64,000 bases of DNA from Rhizobium favelukesii (GTDB lineage: Bacteria > Pseudomonadota > Alphaproteobacteria > Rhizobiales > Rhizobiaceae), in contig NZ_HG916855.1 in assembly GCF_000577275.2 (NCBI RefSeq), positions 124,001 through 188,000 of the forward strand, given 5' to 3'. The translations under genes and the position numbers were made by a program. Each line of letters opens with the position of its first letter. The stretch's first letter is position 1. The notes beneath the pieces were generated by a model that did no database searches, was not told the origin of the DNA, and worked only from the letters and a program-made list of their open reading frames with translations. Below, in pieces: positions 55,078 to 63,696 of this stretch.

Positions 55078-58000
55078 CTGCTGTCTCCTTTTCCATGGAA
55101 ACTTTCAAACTGCACGGAGCCGCGAGCGTCGGTGCAATTGCCGGAAGTTTTGCTGTCAAAGAAAAGTGCATCGTTCTCCCCCAAGAACCCCGCCTCCCTG
55201 AAGGCGCATTCGTAATTTTCCGGCCGCTGCGGACGGCATGTGGATGCGATCGCCACGTCCTGATGCCCGTTGAAGCGCAGCACGTGGCCCTCGAACGGGC
55301 GTGTGTCGCCGTCGAGGAGACGACCTTCCTGATTGCGGAATTCGTTCTTTGCCAATGTGAGTCCCGAGACGCCGGCGGCCTTTATCCCCTTGCCATTTGC
55401 AGAGATCAGGTTGCCGGAGGCGGTAAAGGTCGTCAGTGGCACATAAGGATCCATCACCAGATCGCGCTTGTGCTCATCCTGTGCGAGCGACAGGTCGCTG
55501 ATGTAGCCGCTGATCGCCTCGAGCTTGTTGCGAACGATGGCGTTGTCATGGACACCGATGTCCCAGCTGTTGCGCATGCGCACGCCGGAGCGGCCATTGT
55601 CGACGAACGCGTTGGCGACCGCGAGATTGCAACTGCTCTCGAAGAATGTCAGGCCATCCTGGTCGTTCCTAAAGGAAAGGTTGCCGTAAACGAGATTGTC
55701 GACGCTGTCGCGGTCGAGCATCAGGCCGGAGCCCTTGTTGTGGAACACCATGTTGCCGATTTGCCAACTGGCATCGACACCGCGGGAGATGATGATCCCA
55801 TGCTTGACCATCGTGTCGTGCGCGGTGTTGAGCGCAATCAGCAGCCGCTGCGAGCGGTCGTGGGGATCAACGCCATAAAGGACGTTGTTTGCGTACTCGT
55901 TTCCGATAAGCGAGATGTCATCGGCCTCATAGGAATAGAAGCCGTACTCGAAGTTGTGAAAATAATTCTCGACGACGATGCCTGTCGGATTTCGCAACTG
56001 CTCGCGAGCCTTGGCAATGGTCTTCGGTCCGGCCGAAAACGTCAGGCCGAAAGACTTCGAGGCTGCGTACCCCAGCGAATCCAAGACCGATCCGCCAATA
56101 TACATTTCGGAATTGCTCCAGCCGACGATGAAGGGCCGGAATATACCGCGCGTGTCCTTGCTGGAACTGCGCGGCTTCAACAGCGCTTCGTCCCATGAGG
56201 TTACGGTCGTGTCCTGAATGTAGAGCCTGCCGCCGACCGCCAGAAAGGCACCGGCAGTGGCCGACAAGCGATAGGTAGACGCCTCCTGACCGGACAAGAT
56301 CAAGCCTGCCTTCTCGCCGACGAGCAACGGCGCGCGAAGCGTCACGATGTCGCCGTCCCGCTCGACCAGCGGCTCGCCGGCCATGCTATCGAGCTGCATT
56401 GCCAGACTGCCGAGCGTGTAGACGCCGCTTTGAATGACGATGATCCGCGGATAAAGAAGCCCTTGTGCGCGCGCAGCGTGGGACAGACCGGTAAATCCGC
56501 CTGCGAGATCCTCCATGAATTTGCTTTCATAGGGACTGAGGTTTCCGAGCGTTATCGAGATCCGTCCCGGCGTCGGCAGCGGTACCATCGAGCGCGTCGT
56601 CGCGGCTGTCTTGCTTATGTCGGGGTATCCGTATTTGGCAAGCGGGGCGCTTATGACGGATGTCGTGCGCAGAGACATTCGGCCATCGCTGAAGACAGGC
56701 GTCGAAAGGTGGGCCGGGTCTTCGTCCATAGCCGCCAATGCCACCTTCTTCAGCCAGTCCTTATACTCTGAGGGGTCGCCCTTGCCGATTCCCCAACCGA
56801 GCCGGTCGAGGTGACGCAACTGCGCTTGCGCAATGGCGCGAAAGGTGCGCACCCGAAGCATCGGATCGTGGAATTCCCTGGTGGCAAGAACGGCCGTCTC
56901 GACGTAGGCCGGATCGTTGGCGGCCGCGATCATCACCTCGGCTTTGAGCATCTCATCGCGGGCGGCGGGCTGGCTTTCGAAATAGGCGATGGCGTTCTTG
57001 GTGTCGCCAGACAATGCAGCCCGGCTTGCAATGCGTCCTGCTGCTTTCGCCTTCAGCTTCTCGTCGGAAATCTTGCTGACGAGCTTTTTTGCAAGCTCGA
57101 TCTGGTTGGACTTCGACAAATAGTCGATAATGTCGAAGAACAGGTCGTCGCGCTTGTCTGCCTCGTCCACCCCGCCTGCATACGCGATCGCCTGGCTGAC
57201 GACATGTTCCGCCTTTTCGGCCCCATCCGTTGCCGATATTTCCTTGGCAAGCCGCAGGAGCGCTTCGACGCGGTATTCCGGTTCCCTGATGGACGTTGCA
57301 AGGCCCATTGCGTCGTCGATTTTGCCGTTGCGCGCCAAGACCCGGACAATTTCCGATTGCACGCGGCCCTTGTCTTCGTCGTTTGCGATCTCGTCAGCGA
57401 TCTTCGTTGCGGCATCGAGGTCTCCCTCTCTCGCCTGGGCGCGACCGATGCCTGAAAGCGCCTGCTCCCGGTCCTTGAGTGTGGTGATTTTCGGGAGAAG
57501 CGCTTCGGCCTTCTTCAAATCGTCGCTGTCTGCAAACGCCTTGGCAAGATTGCCCAGGGCATTGGATGCACCTTGCATGTCAGTCAACTGATCTGCGAAC
57601 GCCTGGGCGTCATCAAAGCGCTTGAGGTCGGTTGCCCCACCTATGGCTGCAATCAGGGCGGCTTCCTTGGCATCGCCGCTCAACACTTTGACGATCTCCG
57701 TGCCCCGATCGTACTGCTGTGTTGCCATCTTCGCCAGCCCGCGATCGCTGAGTTCGGAGGCAAGCGTGAAGTCGATCTCTGCGAGCCCCGGGCCACGTTC
57801 CATCGCCCCGGTCATTGCCGTCGCGTCGATCAGACGGTCGGCATCGACGCGGTTCTTGACGATGCGGACGATCAGGTCTTCCTGATCACTCCGATCGGCG
57901 AGGCTCGTGGCGAAAACCGGGAAAAGGTTCACTGCATTTGCTTTGAGCGCTGCGCTCAGGACCTCGTTGACGATGTCGGCGCGATGTTCGGACGATTCCG

Positions 58001-58820
58001 GATCGACGGCGAGCGCCAACAGCAGGGCCTCATCTATCCGCCCGGCCTTTAGTTCGGTTTTCACTGTTGCCGAGATGTCCTCGAATTTGGCGTCTTTGAT
58101 GTCCTTCTTGCCGAGTTTCTTATCGCCGAGCAGGCGCAGGGCGATATCGTAGCGGGCAAATCCACGCATGCGAGCCGGCCACATCCCACCGACGGCCCTA
58201 TTGATGATGTTGGAGGTCAGCTTCGGTTCGACATAGGCTCCGACCTGGGCGATGTTGTTGAGCGCGGCATTCTTCTCATCCGCCGAGGCAAGCTGTGCGC
58301 TGACATCGATTGCCCTTTCCAAGAGGGTCAAGGCGGCATCGTGGTCGCTCGCGATCTGTCGCGCATAGTCGGCCAGAGCCGATACTTTGAGTTCCGGCGC
58401 CGACAGGGCGTCGATAAGATCGTCGATCCTCAGTCTTGTCGCGACGCGCGCGTCCGGGTCGGCCCCCTTGTCGGTCAGGCTTGCGAAGGTGGCGCTCAGG
58501 GTACCCGTTGTGACGACGTCGGGCGTAATGCCGTCCGCCTCGAAATTGGCAATGCTAGTTCTGGCAGAACCATCACCACCTTCCGCGGCTGCCGCGAGCG
58601 TGGCCAACTGGTCGCGGGCGCGGTCATAGGCCTTGATCCGCTCAGCGGGCGTCCTTGATTTATCTACGTCAAGAACGGATTGCCGGATTTTCTCGACGAT
58701 CTGTTGAACACTGTCCGATGTCTGAGCAAATGCCGGAGAAATCCCGCTTGCCCAAAGCAGAGCTCCGGCAGTCAGAGCTGAGGCGGTCAATTTCGCGAGG
58801 TCTCGTTTTGTGCACGTCAT
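55074..58820 (-). CDS. algG: mannuronan C5-epimerase AlgG fused to a large N-terminal helical-repeat region
   Basis: 1248 residues from the ATG at 58820 (GAGGGAG upstream; ATGs at 58826 and 58841 are alternatives). The signal peptide ends near GISPAFAQ. Residues about 40-720 are alpha-helical TPR-like repeats rich in Ala, Asp and Leu (e.g. LGNLAKAFADSDDLKKAEALLPKI). The last 450 or so residues match AlgG closely: GRLYIQDTTVTSWDEAL, RPFIVGWSNSEMYIGGS, YGFYSYEADDISLIGNEY, the catalytic DPHD motif near residue 985, then KHGIIISRGV and GVRMRNSWDIGVHDN. AlgG converts D-mannuronate to L-guluronate in the nascent polymer. Pseudomonas AlgG has about 540 residues, so the repeat part is an addition. 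It may replace separate scaffold proteins. Confidence 0.93.
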   Translation of the reverse strand: MTCTKRDLAKLTASALTAGALLWASGISPAFAQTSDSVQQIVEKIRQSVLDVDKSRTPAERIKAYDRARDQLATLAAAAEGGDGSARTSIANFEADGITPDVVTTGTLSATFASLTDKGADPDARVATRLRIDDLIDALSAPELKVSALADYARQIASDHDAALTLLERAIDVSAQLASADEKNAALNNIAQVGAYVEPKLTSNIINRAVGGMWPARMRGFARYDIALRLLGDKKLGKKDIKDAKFEDISATVKTELKAGRIDEALLLALAVDPESSEHRADIVNEVLSAALKANAVNLFPVFATSLADRSDQEDLIVRIVKNRVDADRLIDATAMTGAMERGPGLAEIDFTLASELSDRGLAKMATQQYDRGTEIVKVLSGDAKEAALIAAIGGATDLKRFDDAQAFADQLTDMQGASNALGNLAKAFADSDDLKKAEALLPKITTLKDREQALSGIGRAQAREGDLDAATKIADEIANDEDKGRVQSEIVRVLARNGKIDDAMGLATSIREPEYRVEALLRLAKEISATDGAEKAEHVVSQAIAYAGGVDEADKRDDLFFDIIDYLSKSNQIELAKKLVSKISDEKLKAKAAGRIASRAALSGDTKNAIAYFESQPAARDEMLKAEVMIAAANDPAYVETAVLATREFHDPMLRVRTFRAIAQAQLRHLDRLGWGIGKGDPSEYKDWLKKVALAAMDEDPAHLSTPVFSDGRMSLRTTSVISAPLAKYGYPDISKTAATTRSMVPLPTPGRISITLGNLSPYESKFMEDLAGGFTGLSHAARAQGLLYPRIIVIQSGVYTLGSLAMQLDSMAGEPLVERDGDIVTLRAPLLVGEKAGLILSGQEASTYRLSATAGAFLAVGGRLYIQDTTVTSWDEALLKPRSSSKDTRGIFRPFIVGWSNSEMYIGGSVLDSLGYAASKSFGLTFSAGPKTIAKAREQLRNPTGIVVENYFHNFEYGFYSYEADDISLIGNEYANNVLYGVDPHDRSQRLLIALNTAHDTMVKHGIIISRGVDASWQIGNMVFHNKGSGLMLDRDSVDNLVYGNLSFRNDQDGLTFFESSCNLAVANAFVDNGRSGVRMRNSWDIGVHDNAIVRNKLEAISGYISDLSLAQDEHKRDLVMDPYVPLTTFTASGNLISANGKGIKAAGVSGLTLAKNEFRNQEGRLLDGDTRPFEGHVLRFNGHQDVAIASTCRPQRPENYECAFREAGFLGENDALFFDSKTSGNCTDARGSVQFESFHGKGDSS

Positions 58821-58906
58821 ACGCATTAACTCCCTCGTCATTCCTTGCTATCGAACTCGTCCGATACGATTTGCTCTCACTCACCTGGTTGGCTGGAGCG
58901 CTCCTC

Positions 58907-60043
58907 TTATCCCTTGGTTTCCGCCGCTGGTCGGCTCTCGGTCCCGGTCGTGTCGACGAAGCTCTTCAGTATTTGCGGCGGGGTCCTGGTCGTCCACGGC
59001 GAATGCACGAACCGCACCGTCACCGGCGTTCCGACGATCGAGGCGAGATCTGCGTCGCCGACGTCAATGTTGATCGGGATCTTGTTGCCAGAGGCAAGAT
59101 CGGTGCTTGTCAGCTTCGGCAGATCGCGGATGGCAGCATTCGAAATGCTCTTCCCATCGGGAAGCTCGACAAGAACACGCGCGCCCTTATAGAGACGCAG
59201 GGCTTGGGAATAGTCCACCATCGCCACGACGTGCGGTTTGGCATTCTGCATGCTCAGTGAAAGAAGCCGTTGTCCGGCTCGGACCTGGCTGTCCAGTCCG
59301 ACCTGAACGTCCTGAATGATGCAGTCACAGCGCGCCAGCACGGTGACACTGCGGTTGTTGGCCGTGGGCAGGATCGTCGCCACGGGATCGCCGGCCTTCA
59401 CCGCGCCTTGCGTCACGATGTTGGTGACGACACCGTCTGACGGCGCGATCACGGTAGCCGAATCGATCGTCACAAGGGACTGGTCGGCGCGGAACGTCCA
59501 GAGCCGCTGATAAAGCGCACCCCATAAGAAAAGCAGCACCCCGATGCCGAGGATCGACGTTACGACAATTCGCAGCCACCGCCTGGCCACCGCCTCGTAC
59601 CACCCGCCAGCGGCGTGTTCCTCGGAGCTGCCATCCTTCTTCCGACCACGCGGATCGATGGATCGGCTCGACAGATCCAGGACGTCGTTGAGTGTGACGA
59701 CCTCGCCACTCAGATGAGCATCACGCACGTAGCGCAGAAAGCGGAGCTTTTCCTCCGTCAGCGACATGTACTGAAAGCCTGTGCGTCCCTTCGTCGGGTC
59801 GCAGTAGCGAACCTGTGCATCCACCCTTAGCGTGAAGACAAAGCCGTCGAAGGGGAATTCAAGGTCAACTGGAAATGTCTTGAATTCGGGCAGCACGGTC
59901 TTGCCGGTCGCCACCCCCACACCACCAACCGACCAGTCGAGACAGGTGTAGCGGTATCCGTCGATCACGCATTTTAAGGGAAGTTTGTAGCGCGCATGCT
60001 GGCGTTGTACATCCGCTTCGAACTTTACGACGTTCATATCCAC
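58907..60043 (-). CDS. alg44: alginate polymerisation regulator Alg44 (PilZ + HlyD-like)
   Basis: 378 residues, close to the Pseudomonas length. The cytoplasmic N-terminal PilZ domain keeps both c-di-GMP contacts: R14-x3-R18 in RQHARYKLP and D36-x-S38-x2-G41 in LDWSVGGVG. One membrane helix (VVTSILGIGVLLFLWGALYQRLW) lies near 160-183. The periplasmic part is an HlyD/membrane-fusion-like domain (SATVIAPSDGVVTNIVTQGAVKAGDPVATI, then VRAGQRLLSL). Alg44 activates the synthase Alg8 on c-di-GMP binding. The gene starts 4 bases after alg8. Confidence 0.93.
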   Translation of the reverse strand: MDMNVVKFEADVQRQHARYKLPLKCVIDGYRYTCLDWSVGGVGVATGKTVLPEFKTFPVDLEFPFDGFVFTLRVDAQVRYCDPTKGRTGFQYMSLTEEKLRFLRYVRDAHLSGEVVTLNDVLDLSSRSIDPRGRKKDGSSEEHAAGGWYEAVARRWLRIVVTSILGIGVLLFLWGALYQRLWTFRADQSLVTIDSATVIAPSDGVVTNIVTQGAVKAGDPVATILPTANNRSVTVLARCDCIIQDVQVGLDSQVRAGQRLLSLSMQNAKPHVVAMVDYSQALRLYKGARVLVELPDGKSISNAAIRDLPKLTSTDLASGNKIPINIDVGDADLASIVGTPVTVRFVHSPWTTRTPPQILKSFVDTTGTESRPAAETKG

Positions 60044-60047
60044 TCCC

Positions 60048-61703
60048 TCAATTTACCGGGTCCAGCCCGTAGGCCATTGCAAATATGGGTGCTTCCGGAA
60101 TTGCCAGTTGTCCGAGGACAACGGCGACGATCGTCACGAAAACGGTGAGCGCGATGACATGAACAAGTGTTGACGAGGCGTCGCGAACGCGGCTTTCGAA
60201 GCGTGTCCGGTTGTCTAAAAGCGTCGTCTTCTGACGCGTCCACTTTTGCTTGTTCAGGTGGAAGAAGATGTAGGTTTTGACGACCGATCCGTAGATCTGA
60301 TTGAAATAGATGAAGAAGGGGTAGAAGGCCGAAACGCGGCGGCGCGAGTTAAACAGCATCAGCGTCAGCAAATAGCGCGTTGCGAGCACCCACAGAAGGT
60401 AGATGAGGAAGGCGAACGGTGCCTCGAACAATCCCACGAGGAGAACCATTGCCAGTCCAGCGAGCGAGGTCCACATCGAGACGCGTTGATCGAAGATCGT
60501 CCACCAGGTGAAGAAGCCGATTTTCGATGGTCCGAGTGCCAGCGCCCGTGAATTCGTGCGCAGCATGTTGCCGAACCAGCGCACCATCAACTGTGTCGCT
60601 GCTGGCAGGAAGTGTTTGGACGGTGGCTCCTCGACGGTCGCGACGACAACGTCTGGAATGTAGAGCATCTTGTAACCGTTGCGCAGGAGCCAGAACCAGC
60701 TCGACTTGTCGTCTCCGGTCAGGAACGTCAGCCGGCCGAGCCGCCAGTGATCGACGTAGTCAGATTCGACCTGCCTCACGAAATCGGGATCGCAGACAAT
60801 CGACGCCCTGAACATCGACATCCGACCCGTCAGCGTCAGCACCTTGCGTGACAATCCGTTCGACGACATGAGGATATGGCGCTGGGCAAACCGCAAGCTG
60901 TACCAGATATGGAACTTTGCCTTGCCATGCACATGTGAGACCTCGTCGGTCGTCAGCGCGCCAACGCTGCGATCGGCCCGGAAAAAGCCGATACATTTGC
61001 TGACGAAATCAAAAGGTACGATCGAGTCGCCGTCGATTAGGGCCACCACATCGTCCGCCTTGGGCTCCTGCCGACAAATCGCACGGAAGGCATAAGCCAG
61101 CGCATCGCGCTTGCCGGTCCCGGCGATGCGTGTGATGACAAGGCGAACATTGGTGTCTTCACCGCAGATCAGGCGGTAAAGCAGTTTGATCAGACGCTGG
61201 TCTCCCATCTCGACGATGGAGGCGACCACGGTCGCGCCACCTGGTGCCTGCTTTGCGGCTTCAAACGCGGCGCGGTAGACGGCTGAAGTCGTATCGCCGT
61301 CGATGCGGAAACTGGTGACGAGTAGGAAAACATGTTGGCTGCCCTCGATGTCAGCGCATTCACGCATCGCATCGTCGGCCTCGGCGCGCATTTTTGGAAA
61401 GACGATCGAGCGGTAGATGTTGGATCGCACAAAATGCGCGAGGCCCCAGCCATATCGCCAGACCGCGAGGAAACCGAGGCCGAAAAGCGCACCGGAATGG
61501 GCACTTGCAAGACTATCGAGGGGTGTTGCGGAGGCGATGCAAAGGATCAAAGCGATATAGACGAGATGGGCTTCCAGCGTTTCGCTCCAGGCGACGAGCC
61601 GTGAAGCGGATCTGGGGTCACGACCGTCGGGCACCTTTGCCAGTAGACGATCTACCGGCGCGGCAACTGCTCCATAGCCATCGGCATACTGCGTTTTTGC
61701 CAT
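60048..61703 (-). CDS. alg8: alginate-type polymerase, glycosyltransferase family 2
   Basis: 551 residues. Membrane segments near 45-90 flank a cytoplasmic GT2 domain, and several more occur after 395. Catalytic motifs are VALIDGDSI (DGD at 224-226), LTGDDKSSW (TGDD at 329-332) and QLMVRW (371-376). Stretches such as VFLLVTSFRIDGDTT, SIVEMGDQRLIK, GTGKRDALAYAFRAI, LRFAQRHI, TLTGRMSMFRAS and HWRLGRLTFLTGDD are nearly diagnostic for Alg8. It polymerises mannuronate from GDP-mannuronic acid at the inner membrane, with Alg44. It follows algD after 111 bases that contain a hairpin. Confidence 0.95.
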   Translation of the reverse strand: MAKTQYADGYGAVAAPVDRLLAKVPDGRDPRSASRLVAWSETLEAHLVYIALILCIASATPLDSLASAHSGALFGLGFLAVWRYGWGLAHFVRSNIYRSIVFPKMRAEADDAMRECADIEGSQHVFLLVTSFRIDGDTTSAVYRAAFEAAKQAPGGATVVASIVEMGDQRLIKLLYRLICGEDTNVRLVITRIAGTGKRDALAYAFRAICRQEPKADDVVALIDGDSIVPFDFVSKCIGFFRADRSVGALTTDEVSHVHGKAKFHIWYSLRFAQRHILMSSNGLSRKVLTLTGRMSMFRASIVCDPDFVRQVESDYVDHWRLGRLTFLTGDDKSSWFWLLRNGYKMLYIPDVVVATVEEPPSKHFLPAATQLMVRWFGNMLRTNSRALALGPSKIGFFTWWTIFDQRVSMWTSLAGLAMVLLVGLFEAPFAFLIYLLWVLATRYLLTLMLFNSRRRVSAFYPFFIYFNQIYGSVVKTYIFFHLNKQKWTRQKTTLLDNRTRFESRVRDASSTLVHVIALTVFVTIVAVVLGQLAIPEAPIFAMAYGLDPVN

Positions 61704-61780
61704 TACTCCATGCCTCGGTGATCATGCCGTGCTGCTTCTCGAGAAGCGCGGGCCTCCTCCCGTGTATACCTGACCAGATG

Positions 61781-61805
61781 CGCCGGCCCTGTCGGGCGGC
61801 CGGCG
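61781..61805 (-). promoter_or_regulatory. intercistronic GC-rich hairpin between algD and alg8
   Basis: Eight perfectly complementary bases (61781-61788 with 61798-61805, CGCCGGCC arms) enclose a 9-base loop, starting 10 bases after the algD stop. A second perfect palindrome, GCTTCTCGAGAAGC, lies at 61734-61747. No T-run follows on the minus strand, so it is more likely an mRNA-stability or attenuation element than a full terminator. Confidence 0.5.
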
Positions 61806-61814
61806 ACGTGCATG

Positions 61815-63206
61815 TCACCAGCACAGGCCGTGATAGATGACGTTTCTGTTTTCCGGTCTTTCGATGCGCGCCAGATCGATGACGGTTACCGGCTTGCCGG
61901 CGGTTTCGATCGCATCCTTCAGACCGGGGTACGTGTTGCCGACGACAATGACTTCGGATGCAGCGATAACGTCCTTGATGCTGTCGTGGAGGAGCGGCGC
62001 TATATGCTTGAGAAAATTGCGGCCCTGGCTCGCATCCCTGGCAACATGGGGATCGTAGATCAACACATCCTTGCCCTTGCCAAGAAAACCCTCGACGAGT
62101 TCAAGTAATGGGCTTTCCCTGAGGTCGTCTGTATCGGCCTTGAAGGTCACGCCGATGAAGCCGATTGTCTCATGTGAGGCTGCGTCGACCAGCGAACGGG
62201 CATGATCGATCTGAACAGCATTGGCAAGCCGCGCGGCGTCCAGGACCGGCGTCGGCACGTTCATGGCGCGCCCGAGTGCCGTCAACGCCCGCAGATCCTT
62301 CGGAAGGCAGGAACCGCCATAGGCGAAGCCCGGCTTCATATAGGCCCGGGATATATTAAGGCGCGTATCGGAGCACAGCACATCCATGACGACGTGGCTG
62401 TCGATGTTCTTGGCCTTGCAGATGTTGCCGATCTCGTTCGAGAAGCTGATCTTGACGGCATGCCAGCAGTTGCTGGCATATTTGACGATCTCCGCGCAGC
62501 CCATCGGAATGACATGCGGTGTGACGCCAATGTGGCCGACGAGCGTCTTCAGCGCATCAATGGAGCGCGTATCATCCGCATACTGCCCGAACACGATCGC
62601 ACCGGGCTTGTAGTAGTCGGCGATTGCCGTGCTCTCGCGAAGGAATTCGGGGTAGTAGGCGACGCCGAAATCACGTCCGGCGATCTTCCCTGAAGCCTTC
62701 TCCAGCGTTGGAATGACGAGGTCTTCCATCGTGCCGGGCAGGATCGTCGAACGCATGACAATGATATGAAAGTCGCCCTTGTGCCGCAGCGCATTGCCGA
62801 TGTCTTCGCAAACCTGACGAACGTGATCGGTGTTCAAGGTGCCATCCGACTGGCTCGGTGTTCCGACACAGCAAAACGAGATATCGGTATCGTTGATGGC
62901 GTCGACTGCGCAGTGGGTTGCGCTCAAAAGGTCGTTTGCGTGCGCGTGTTGCAAAAGCTCGTCCAGGCCGGGCTCGACGATCGGAGCCAGACCTCCGGCA
63001 AGACGCTCGACCTTAAACCGGTCAGGATCGACCGCCACGACGGCGAATCCGTCCTTGCTGAGGCATGCGGAGAAAACGCAACCAACATAACCAGCGCCAA
63101 AGACACTCACGCGATAGGGACGGGCCTCGGCGCTTGGATAGTAATTGTCTAGAACGGCGACTTTTTGTTTGGAGGCAAGGCGGACCGAATTCAGCTCAAG
63201 TTCCAT
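61815..63206 (-). CDS. algD: GDP-mannose 6-dehydrogenase
   Basis: 463 residues. It oxidises GDP-mannose to GDP-mannuronic acid, the committed step for alginate. FGAGYVG (36-42) binds NAD. VRSTVLPGT-like MRSTILPGT, PEFLRESTAI and NCWHAVKISFSNEIGNI are conserved. The catalytic Cys300 is in GFAYGGSCLPKDLRAL, and FKADTDDLRESPLLEL follows. The protein ends in GLCW, like the GICW end of Pseudomonas AlgD, which separates it from UDP-glucose dehydrogenases. About 30 extra N-terminal residues precede the Rossmann fold; the ATG is supported by GAGG 6 bases upstream. First gene of the operon. Confidence 0.93.
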   Translation of the reverse strand: MELELNSVRLASKQKVAVLDNYYPSAEARPYRVSVFGAGYVGCVFSACLSKDGFAVVAVDPDRFKVERLAGGLAPIVEPGLDELLQHAHANDLLSATHCAVDAINDTDISFCCVGTPSQSDGTLNTDHVRQVCEDIGNALRHKGDFHIIVMRSTILPGTMEDLVIPTLEKASGKIAGRDFGVAYYPEFLRESTAIADYYKPGAIVFGQYADDTRSIDALKTLVGHIGVTPHVIPMGCAEIVKYASNCWHAVKISFSNEIGNICKAKNIDSHVVMDVLCSDTRLNISRAYMKPGFAYGGSCLPKDLRALTALGRAMNVPTPVLDAARLANAVQIDHARSLVDAASHETIGFIGVTFKADTDDLRESPLLELVEGFLGKGKDVLIYDPHVARDASQGRNFLKHIAPLLHDSIKDVIAASEVIVVGNTYPGLKDAIETAGKPVTVIDLARIERPENRNVIYHGLCW

Positions 63207-63696
63207 GTTTAACCTCGTCTGCGCACAGTTAAACTCTCCGGAGAATTTCTTCGCGGAAACACCTGCTTACAGTCTAAGGAAACCCCCACGAGACGTAGTT
63301 TATTAACCGTCTTTGTTGTCGCGGTGACAATTATGCTAAGCGCAAATAACGATGTATGCAATAGATAAAAATTAGAGAAACATAATATAGATTTCGGCTG
63401 CGTTTCTTGAGGTTTAAATAAGTAAAATAAATCAAACGATTATGGGTGACGTTGGAAGGTGCGCAGCGCAATGTCCGAGCCAAAGGCTCTTGCTTTTCAC
63501 GGTTAACCACCAGCTGTTTTGCGTTCAAATCAGCGCAGATGAGTGTATTTCATTCTGGGACTTCGCAAGATTGCGCACGCTGCCGCCAATACTTTCATGA
63601 GAAGTATTTATTGCTATTTGGCCGTAATGTTTCTGTGAACCGTGCTTCACCGTGCCGCGCCCGTGGGATTTACAAAGCTTCAGGGCTGCCAGGTGG
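63207..63696. other. AT-rich region upstream of algD, promoter region
   Basis: About 490 bases without a credible gene. 63330-63440 is unusually AT-rich for this genome. It should contain the promoter of the alginate-type operon; the small minus-strand frame at 63331-63528 has no family resemblance or ribosome site. No palindromic operator stands out to the eye. Confidence 0.5.

Noticed and set aside
63330..63440. AT-rich tract as a mobile-element border or replication origin
   Set aside because: No direct repeats, integrase, tRNA or DnaA-box cluster is visible; a promoter region explains it sufficiently.
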